A DNA stretch of 12,339 nt, from NCBI GenBank assembly GCA_903923915.1, contig CAIXZI010000055.1, forward strand, positions 1 to 12,339, in the 5' to 3' direction. The notes under the pieces were generated by a model. It had not been told where the DNA came from and ran no database searches. It saw only the letters and a program-made list of their open reading frames with translations. The translations under genes and the position numbers were made by a program. The stretch is from an uncultured Bacteroidota bacterium (lineage in GTDB: Bacteria > Bacteroidota > Bacteroidia > B-17B0 > Aurantibacillaceae). This document shows, piece after piece, positions 7,545-12,339 of the stretch (the first letter of the stretch is position 1; each line of letters opens with the position of its first letter).

Positions 7545-8741
7545 TTACTTTGTGTTAAGTTGCTGAGCCAAACAATGCCCTGTGCTAAAACAAGCCTGTA
7601 GTAAATAGCCCCCAGTGGGGGCATCCCAATTTAACATTTCGCCTATGGCATAATGATTTGGCAGTTTTTTTAATTGAAAAAATTCATCCACTTCTTGTAA
7701 AGAAATACCACCAACGGTAGAAATGGCTTCATCTATTGGAGCCATGGCGGTTATTAGCAAAGGAAGTTTCTTTATTTTTTCTGCGAGTGTATCTACATTT
7801 AAAAATTCTTCTTTGCTTAAATTACTTTTTAATAAAGCTGTTTGTACCACACTTAAATTTAAATCTTCTTTTAAAATGGTAGTCAGTGTTTTGTTTTCTT
7901 TAGTATTGAATTTACTTTTAATTACCTCGATAGAAAAGGTTGGTTTTAAATCAATAACAATAGTGGCAGTTTTATTTTCTTTTAATTCTTCACGTATTTG
8001 CGGACTTAGGCCATATACAGCACCACCTTCTAAGCCGAATTTTGTAATAACTACTTCACCCTTTCTTTCTACTTCGCCACAAGTAATCGAAATGTTTTTA
8101 ATTGACTTTCCTTCCGCTTGTTTTAAAAATTTCTCATCCCACTTAATTTGATAGGCACAATTAGATGCTTCAAAAGGAATTATTTCAATACCTTTCTTTT
8201 CAAATAAATTTAACCAGCTTCCGTCAGAGCCTGTCTTTGCCCAGCTTGCACCACCCAAAGCAAAAACAACTATATCTGCTTTTACAAAAGTATTTTCATT
8301 GTTATGATGTATAATTAATTCATTTTTATCGTTCCAGCCTTTCCACTCGTGTTTAGTTTTTAATTGAACGTTTTTATTTTTTAGTTCATTCAAAATAGAA
8401 TTCAACACATCAATAGGTTTTATTCCCTTTTCAGGAAACACTCTTTTACTTGAGCCCACAAATGTTTCAATGCCGATTTGCTTTAACCAATTGCGCAGAT
8501 CTGTATTTGTAAATGAGCGAATACTTTTTTCTAAAAAAGATGGCGGTGTGTAACGCGTTATAAATTGTTCTATTTCTTCCGAGTGTGTTAAATTAAAGCC
8601 GCCATCTCCTGCAACTAAAAATTTACGCGCTGGAGCAAAATTCTTTTCATAAATAGTTGCGTCAAAAATTTTTTCGTTTAAAGTTGCTGCTAACATTAAT
8701 GCTGCAGGTCCGCTACCAATTATGGCTACTGTTTTTTTCAT
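7545..8741 (-). CDS. FAD-dependent flavoprotein, PP_4765/HI0933-like family
   Basis: A 398-residue flavoprotein of the HI0933-like superfamily, closest by motif memory to the PP_4765 subfamily (TIGR03862). The N-terminal FAD-binding Rossmann fold shows G9-S-G11-P-A-A14 followed by an acidic residue at the end of strand 2 (YEK, 31-33). Family blocks follow in order: 'ARKFLVAGDGGFNLTHSE' (38-55), 'FVGSSKRVFPEKGIKP' (94-109), 'LGGASWAKTGSDGSW' (162-176), 'TVGGIS' (342-347) and the long C-terminal FAD-contact block at 367-388 with its 'APTGGY' core. Members are soluble, presumed NAD(P)/FAD oxidoreductases; to my knowledge no reaction is established for this subfamily, so no substrate is proposed. 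Its ATG overlaps the ribonuclease H stop as ATGA (8741-8738), a sign of translational coupling. It ends 71 bp before the marR start, with no terminator visible apart from the marR operator palindrome. Confidence 0.9.
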   Translation of the reverse strand: MKKTVAIIGSGPAALMLAATLNEKIFDATIYEKNFAPARKFLVAGDGGFNLTHSEEIEQFITRYTPPSFLEKSIRSFTNTDLRNWLKQIGIETFVGSSKRVFPEKGIKPIDVLNSILNELKNKNVQLKTKHEWKGWNDKNELIIHHNNENTFVKADIVVFALGGASWAKTGSDGSWLNLFEKKGIEIIPFEASNCAYQIKWDEKFLKQAEGKSIKNISITCGEVERKGEVVITKFGLEGGAVYGLSPQIREELKENKTATIVIDLKPTFSIEVIKSKFNTKENKTLTTILKEDLNLSVVQTALLKSNLSKEEFLNVDTLAEKIKKLPLLITAMAPIDEAISTVGGISLQEVDEFFQLKKLPNHYAIGEMLNWDAPTGGYLLQACFSTGHCLAQQLNTK

Positions 8742-9228
8742 TGTTCAAAATTTGTTTTAGCAACAGCTTCTCTTACCAAATGGCGCGCCAAAATATCTGC
8801 TTTAATATTATAATTAACTACGCTTGTTTGTTGCTGATGTGCTTTTATTTTTGTGAAGTGTATTTTTGTTTCTGCATTCAATTTTAAAAAATGTTTTACT
8901 AAATCTACATTTCTAATGTCAATTCCACTTAAGGTTTTGAAATTAAGTTTGGTAAATTTTTCTTGTCGTGCAACCAAACCAATTACATACTGACTATCTG
9001 AAATAATATGTATTTCTTTAAAGGCTTGGTGCTTTGCTTTTATGAATTCTACTGCTTTAATAACAGCAGTAAGTTCCATGCGGTTATTAGTTGTATCGTT
9101 CACTATATCTGATAATGTAATTTTTTGTCGTCGATAAAAAGTATGGCAACCCAAGCACCAATGCGAGTTTGCGGATGAAAGCTTCCATCGGTAAATATTT
9201 CTATAGTAACGTTTTTGATGATAGACGC
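8738..9228 (-). pseudogene. Ribonuclease H (type 1 fold), split by a -1 frameshift and lacking a standard start codon
   Basis: Two frames together encode one RNase H domain of about 161 residues. The first part, in the same frame as the preceding SRPBCC gene and directly after its TAA, reads IIKNVTIEIFTDGSFHPQTR and goes on to 'GAWVAILFIDDKK'; it then hits TAG at 9105-9103. From the A6 run at 9126-9121 the -1 frame continues 'ITLSDIVNDTTNNRMELTAV' to the TGA at 8740-8738. In the composite the active-site residues are all present: D12 (TDGS), E50 (RMEL), D76 (SDSQYV), D143 (KADILA) and the helper H129 (KAHQ). RNase H cleaves the RNA strand of RNA:DNA hybrids. No ATG, GTG or TTG precedes the TDGS motif in its frame after the upstream stop; only ATC ATC (9222-9217) sits where a start is expected. 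A computed ORF starting at 9271 in the shifted frame is not the real N-terminus. It may be a decaying gene, a sequencing indel or recoding. Confidence 0.8.
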
Positions 9229-9609
9229 TTAAAAGAAATCTCTTAAACCCTTGAAATATATATTGTTCCAACCATCAACAATATCAGCATAAGCTTCATC
9301 AGGAATGTTGGTGTGATTTAACTCAACCGAGGTTCCTTCTTTATGATCGTGTAATTTTAAGGTAACAATTGATGGTGTTTCTTCGTCATCGCCAAAATAC
9401 CATTGCTGTACAATTTTTTTATTTTCAATAAATTCTAAATTTTTACCCGCAATGCTATCATCCATCATAGAAAACTCGCTACCAACTTCCGTGCTCATAA
9501 CAGCATTGTCCTCGCCCGTCCATAAACCAATGGTAAAGGGGTTTGTAAGTGCTAAGTAAACTTCATCCGTGGGGCCATGTATGGTGTAATAATTTTTATA
9601 ATCTTTCAT
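9229..9609 (-). CDS. SRPBCC / AHSA1-like (START-like) domain protein
   Basis: A 126-residue single-domain protein of the SRPBCC superfamily, close to the activator-of-Hsp90-ATPase C-terminal-like (AHSA1) group. Visible hallmarks are the opening 'YYTIHGPTDEVYLALTNPF', the middle 'GKNLEFIENKKIVQQWYFGD' strand-turn-strand block, and the C-terminal helix 'GWNNIYFKGLRDFF', which normally closes the hydrophobic cavity. Proteins of this kind bind small hydrophobic ligands or client proteins; no ligand is predictable. No signal peptide or membrane segment is present, so it is cytosolic. Length is normal. The stop TAA is followed in the same frame by the ribonuclease H N-terminus with only two codons between. 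A perfect TAnnTTTG box lies 22-30 bases upstream of the ATG. Confidence 0.85.
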   Translation of the reverse strand: MKDYKNYYTIHGPTDEVYLALTNPFTIGLWTGEDNAVMSTEVGSEFSMMDDSIAGKNLEFIENKKIVQQWYFGDDEETPSIVTLKLHDHKEGTSVELNHTNIPDEAYADIVDGWNNIYFKGLRDFF

Positions 9610-9631
9610 TTTATATTTATAAGTAACTAAT

Positions 9632-9639
9632 CAAATGTA
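9632..9639 (-). promoter_or_regulatory. Possible -7 promoter box for the SRPBCC gene
   Basis: TACATTTG on the minus strand is an exact TAnnTTTG match, placed just after the DUF3820 stop so that a transcript would have a leader of roughly 15-20 bases before the SRPBCC ATG. No TTG is found 17-23 bases upstream, only TTT in the end of the DUF3820 gene, so it may be a chance match in AT-rich DNA. Confidence 0.3.
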
Positions 9640-9641
9640 AT

Positions 9642-9860
9642 TTATTTTTTCTTTAAAGGATTCAGTAAATCATCCAGACCGTTCATTTTAATTTCGAGCA
9701 TAGTTTGTAAAAGCACGCCCAGTTTGCCTTCGGGGAAGCCTTTACGATTAAACCATTCTAAATAAGATACCGGTAAATCGCACAACAATACGCCTTTAAA
9801 CCTGCCAAAGGGCATTTTCATTTCTACTAATGTTATAAGTAATTGCGAATCTGGCTGCAT
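9642..9860 (-). CDS. DUF3820 family small protein
   Basis: A 72-residue cytosolic protein. The core 'KMPFGRFKGVLLCDLPVSYL' followed by 'EWFNRKGFPEGKLGVLLQTM' and 'EIKMNGLDDLLNPL' is the DUF3820 signature (PF12843), whose Pfam name refers to a putative quorum-sensing-regulated virulence factor. That label comes from proteobacterial members; I would not transfer it here. The N-terminus 'MQPDSQLLITLVE' matches what I remember of family starts, so the ATG at 9858-9860 is accepted. It is the first gene of the leftward block and is divergent from the large surface-protein gene, sharing the 241-bp intergenic region. The gap to the SRPBCC gene is 32 bases. Function unknown. Confidence 0.88.
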   Translation of the reverse strand: MQPDSQLLITLVEMKMPFGRFKGVLLCDLPVSYLEWFNRKGFPEGKLGVLLQTMLEIKMNGLDDLLNPLKKK

Positions 9861-9955
9861 AAAACTATTGGCTAAGTACGTAGTTTTTTATCTGTTAAAT
9901 GTAATTTTTTAACACGAAAATTCAGAATTTACATAGAATGTAGCTGTATTATTGT

Positions 9956-9989
9956 TTTGCTTAAAAAAATTCACAATAAGTTAATTTTA
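9956..9989 (+). promoter_or_regulatory. Candidate promoter of the SprB-repeat protein gene
   Basis: The 9861-10101 intergenic region is extremely AT-rich and holds no gene. The best plus-strand promoter candidate is TTTG (9956-9959) with TAATTTTA (9982-9989, 7 of 8 to TAnnTTTG) 22 bases later, giving a leader of about 105 bases. A second 7/8 box, TACTTTTA (10018-10025), has no -33 partner. Either is uncertain in such AT-rich DNA. No convincing box was found for the divergent DUF3820 gene. Confidence 0.25.
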
Positions 9990-10045
9990 AAGAAAACGTA
10001 ATTAAAATAGAATAAAATACTTTTACCGCAAAAGTGAACACCCTA

Positions 10046-10076
10046 AAGAATCCTTCATTATTCAAGAAGCATTCTT
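10046..10076 (+). other. Hairpin in the leader of the surface-protein gene
   Basis: AAGAATCCTTC (10046-10056) and GAAGCATTCTT (10066-10076) form an 11-position stem with one C-C mismatch and a 9-base loop. It ends 25 bases before the ATG at 10102. It lies downstream of both candidate promoters, so it would be in the mRNA leader. It could be a leader structure or a DNA operator. It is not followed by a proper U-run, so a terminator is unlikely. Confidence 0.4.
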
Positions 10077-10101
10077 AACCACTTTTAAGAGCTAATTAAA
10101 A

Positions 10102-12339
10102 ATGAAAAAGGGTTTTTCAAAAAAAACAATTTCACCTTATTATATTTCAACTATAGTTGTTTTACTATTTGTTTTTTCAATTACTACAAATCCATCGGCA
10201 CAAGCACAGTGTATTAATGTGTTTCCTGCTGTTGAAGATTTTGAAACAGGCCCGGTTTGGACAAGCAATCAGTTTTATGCAGCTAATGATTGGGCCTGGG
10301 GAACTCCGGCACATCCTGTGATTAGCGGGGCCGGAAGCGGGACTAAATCTTGGTGTCTTGGTGGGTTAAGCGGTGCTTTTTATCAGTTTAATGAACAATC
10401 TTGGGTACAAAGCCCTTGCTATGATTTCACCAATCTTAAGTATCCACATATTTGGCTTAAAATATTTTGGGAAAGCGAATGGAAATTTGATGGCACAAAA
10501 TTACAATCATCTATTAATAATGGCGCAACTTGGCAAACAATTGGGGCATATAACGACCCAAACGATTGTAATACGGCAAATTGGTACAACACCAATTCCA
10601 CCTCATCTTATTCTTCAGGTACGATAACGGGTGGTGGAGCAAAACCTGTGTGGTTTCCCGCAACAGACCCTACTGCTAAACACGCTTGGGCTGGAAATAC
10701 ACATCCCGTAGATGTTGCCGACGACCCCTCTCATACTGGTGTAACTTGTTATTCCGGACATGGTTCTACAAAATGGTTAACGGCTCAGCACTGCTTAACC
10801 GGTTTAGCAGGAAAACCAAACGTAATTTTTAGAGTAACTTTTTCTTGTGGATATGCTTGCAATGGTTATGACGGTTTTTCTTTTGATTCGGTTGCTGTTG
10901 GAAATGGAATCATTAATACTACTACCATAACAAGCACTTGTGCAGGCAATACCTTAACATTTAACTCGGGTGCAAAAGCCTGCCCAACAACAACCTGGGC
11001 TTGGAATTTTGGTGATGGAAACACTTCAACGGCACAAAACCCATCGCATACCTTTGCTCCGGGTATTTATACGGTAAGTGTAATTGCATCAGGTGGCGCG
11101 TGCAATCCACCAGATACAGCCTCTAAAGTAATTAATGTTTTAGGTGTCTCTCTTACTTCTTTTACCAACGCCGGATGTGGAACGCCTGGAGCGGCAACAG
11201 CTTTAGCAACAGGTGGAACAACACCCACGTATTCTTGGTCTAATGGAGCTAATACAGCAACAGCATCGGGCTTAAATGCAGGCACTTATACGGTAACCGT
11301 TTCTGACCCAAGCACTACTTGTACTACCAATACAACTGTAACCATTACACAGCCTACATCATTAACTGTTACAACTGCGTCATCTGCGGCAGGCTGTGCA
11401 ACACCTGGCTCGGCCACAGTAACGGTTAATGGCGGAGGAGCTCCTTATACCTATTCTTGGTCGCCAAGTGGCGGAAATACAGCAACAGCAAGTGGGTTAG
11501 GTGCAGGAAACTATACGGTTTTAGTTACTGATAATTTTTCGTGTACAGCTACAGCCTCTGTTGTTGTTGCAAATACGGGTGGAATTACTACTACAGTTAC
11601 TTCTACTGATGTATCTTGCAAAGGTGGCAATAACGGAAGCGCAACTGTTGTGCCTGCTGCAGGAACCGCACCATATAGTTATACTTGGTCGCCAAGTGGA
11701 GGAAATTTAGCAACTGCAAATAATTTAGTTGCGGGCACATATACGGTTTTAGTAAGCGATAACAATAGTTGTACAACCACTGCGGTGGCAATTATTTCTC
11801 AACCAAGTACACTTTCTTTATCGGTGTCATCAAACAGTGTTGCATGTAATGGAGCAAGCACAGGTTCTGCAAATGCAACTGTAACGGGCGGCACACCAGC
11901 TTATACGTATTCGTGGGTTCCTATGGGTGGCACAAATGCAAGCGCAACAAATTTAGCAGCGGGCAATTATACAGTTTTGGTTTTAGATAACAATCTATGT
12001 CCTATTACAACAAGCCTTACTATACAACAACCAAGTGCATTAACGGCTACTGCCACAAGCACTCCGGCAACTTGTAGTCAATCAAATGGAACAACAAGTG
12101 TAACCGTAAATGGAGGCACAGTTCCTTATGCCAGCTACGCTTGGTCTCCAACAGGAGGAAATGCAGCAACAGCAAATAATCTATCGGGTGGAAATTATAA
12201 TGTTACTATAACCGATGCAAACAATTGTGTGATTACTGCAACAACTACAATAGTGCAATCGTCAAGTTTTTCTTTAACAACAGCTGTAAAAAATATTACC
12301 TGCAATGGGTTGAGTAATGGTTCTGCAACTGTTACAGCA
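10102..12339 (+). CDS. Large secreted PKD/SprB-repeat surface protein, N-terminal 746 residues (open at right edge)
   Basis: One uninterrupted frame runs from the ATG at 10102 to the window end without a stop. Residues 1-35 are a Sec signal peptide (basic start, hydrophobic core at about 15-27, 'AQA' before Q36). Residues 36-275 form a Cys/Trp/Gly-rich domain opening 'VEDFETGPVW', possibly a MAM- or lectin-like beta-sandwich; I cannot assign it firmly. Residues about 276-348 are a PKD domain ('WNFGDG' 301-306, 'NPSHTFAPGIYTVSV'). From residue 349 come SprB-type repeats (PF13573-like) of 72-76 residues, each with 'YSWSP.GG..ATA..L.AG.YTV.V.D...C'. Proteins of this type in Bacteroidota are cell-surface adhesins, SprB being the mobile gliding adhesin, and are usually exported by the type IX system through a C-terminal sorting domain and often anchored outside the outer membrane. 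That C-terminus lies beyond the window, so the secretion route is inferred. Ala/Thr/Ser codons dominate, making it less AT-rich than its neighbours. Confidence 0.88.
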   Translation, partial: MKKGFSKKTISPYYISTIVVLLFVFSITTNPSAQAQCINVFPAVEDFETGPVWTSNQFYAANDWAWGTPAHPVISGAGSGTKSWCLGGLSGAFYQFNEQSWVQSPCYDFTNLKYPHIWLKIFWESEWKFDGTKLQSSINNGATWQTIGAYNDPNDCNTANWYNTNSTSSYSSGTITGGGAKPVWFPATDPTAKHAWAGNTHPVDVADDPSHTGVTCYSGHGSTKWLTAQHCLTGLAGKPNVIFRVTFSCGYACNGYDGFSFDSVAVGNGIINTTTITSTCAGNTLTFNSGAKACPTTTWAWNFGDGNTSTAQNPSHTFAPGIYTVSVIASGGACNPPDTASKVINVLGVSLTSFTNAGCGTPGAATALATGGTTPTYSWSNGANTATASGLNAGTYTVTVSDPSTTCTTNTTVTITQPTSLTVTTASSAAGCATPGSATVTVNGGGAPYTYSWSPSGGNTATASGLGAGNYTVLVTDNFSCTATASVVVANTGGITTTVTSTDVSCKGGNNGSATVVPAAGTAPYSYTWSPSGGNLATANNLVAGTYTVLVSDNNSCTTTAVAIISQPSTLSLSVSSNSVACNGASTGSANATVTGGTPAYTYSWVPMGGTNASATNLAAGNYTVLVLDNNLCPITTSLTIQQPSALTATATSTPATCSQSNGTTSVTVNGGTVPYASYAWSPTGGNAATANNLSGGNYNVTITDANNCVITATTTIVQSSSFSLTTAVKNITCNGLSNGSATVTA
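11146..12339 (+). repeat. Five complete SprB-type repeats plus the start of a sixth
   Basis: The protein repeats begin at nucleotides 11146, 11362, 11584, 11812, 12040 and 12268 (residues 349, 421, 495, 571, 647, 723), giving units of 72, 74, 76, 76 and 76 residues. Each has a Cys near its start ('GCGTPG', 'GCATPG', 'SCKGGNNG', 'ACNGAST', 'TCSQSNG', 'TCNGLSNG') and a second Cys near its end, likely a disulfide within each unit. DNA identity is mostly diverged, but short blocks are still nearly identical, such as 11455-11478 and 11683-11706 (22 of 24 bases, 228 bp apart). This suggests old duplication with some continuing homogenisation. Confidence 0.85.

Noticed and set aside
7723..8151. 142-residue plus-strand ORF
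   Set aside because: It is antisense to the flavoprotein, whose conserved motifs run through the whole region.
8738..9271. A 177-residue ORF beginning MEQYIFQGFKRF as the true RNase H gene
   Set aside because: Its first 50 residues are the shifted-frame reading of the SRPBCC end and of the real RNase H N-terminus (TDGSF lies in another frame); only the part from ITLSDIV onward is genuine.
10373..10627. 84-residue plus-strand ORF, and the minus-strand ORFs at 10419-10601, 11067-11285 and 11603-11791
   Set aside because: All lie inside the long open frame of the surface protein and have no family resemblance; they are frame shadows.
11457..11469. Short perfect inverted repeat CTTGG-TCG-CCAAG inside the repeats
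   Set aside because: It follows from the codons for the conserved peptide SWSPS; with no conserved placement it is most likely chance.
11146..12339. Tandem repetition as a CRISPR array or non-coding satellite
   Set aside because: Units are about 216-228 bp, remain in one open frame, and encode recognisable SprB-type protein repeats.

Overview
The window reads as a piece of a Bacteroidota chromosome (Flavobacteriia- or Sphingobacteriia-like). The evidence is the AT-rich composition, weak Shine-Dalgarno sequences, a perfect Bacteroidota-type -7 promoter box (TAnnTTTG) in front of the marR gene, DUF3820 and PP_4765-type flavoprotein genes, and a large PKD/SprB-repeat surface protein of the kind gliding or type IX-secreting Bacteroidota make. 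The species cannot be named from the sequence.

Layout. From the left edge to about 9.86 kb every gene lies on the minus strand; the last 2.2 kb is one divergent plus-strand gene. Read in the direction of transcription, the minus strand has two blocks. The first (9860 to 7545) is a DUF3820 protein, an AHSA1/SRPBCC protein, a damaged ribonuclease H gene and an FAD-dependent flavoprotein coupled to it by an ATGA overlap. The second (7473 to 1416) is a complete multidrug-efflux cassette: MarR regulator, membrane-fusion adaptor, RND pump and TolC-like outer-membrane channel, with gaps of only 1 to 3 bases. A 66-bp imperfect palindrome of the dispersed TGAGC-TGTCGAA type separates this cassette from hemW (heme chaperone), whose 3' end overlaps the start of a partial cyclase/kynurenine-formamidase-like gene cut by the left edge.

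How they work together. The adaptor, inner-membrane pump and outer-membrane channel should form one tripartite export machine. The MarR gene sits first in the cassette, and its promoter carries a 33-bp imperfect palindrome between and over the promoter boxes, which suggests an autoregulated, inducer-released efflux operon. The genes of the first block have no obvious common pathway.

The right end holds the first 746 codons of a secreted protein: signal peptide, Cys/Trp-rich N-terminal domain, one PKD domain, then five complete SprB-type repeats of 72-76 residues and the start of a sixth. It continues beyond the window.

The points most worth a second look are: (1) the ribonuclease H gene, which keeps all its catalytic residues but needs a -1 shift at an A6 run and has no standard start codon; (2) the MarR operator/promoter architecture with an almost leaderless start; (3) the open-ended repeat adhesin and its leader hairpin. 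I saw no defence island, CRISPR array, transposase, tRNA or rRNA, and no clear case for a wholly new system.
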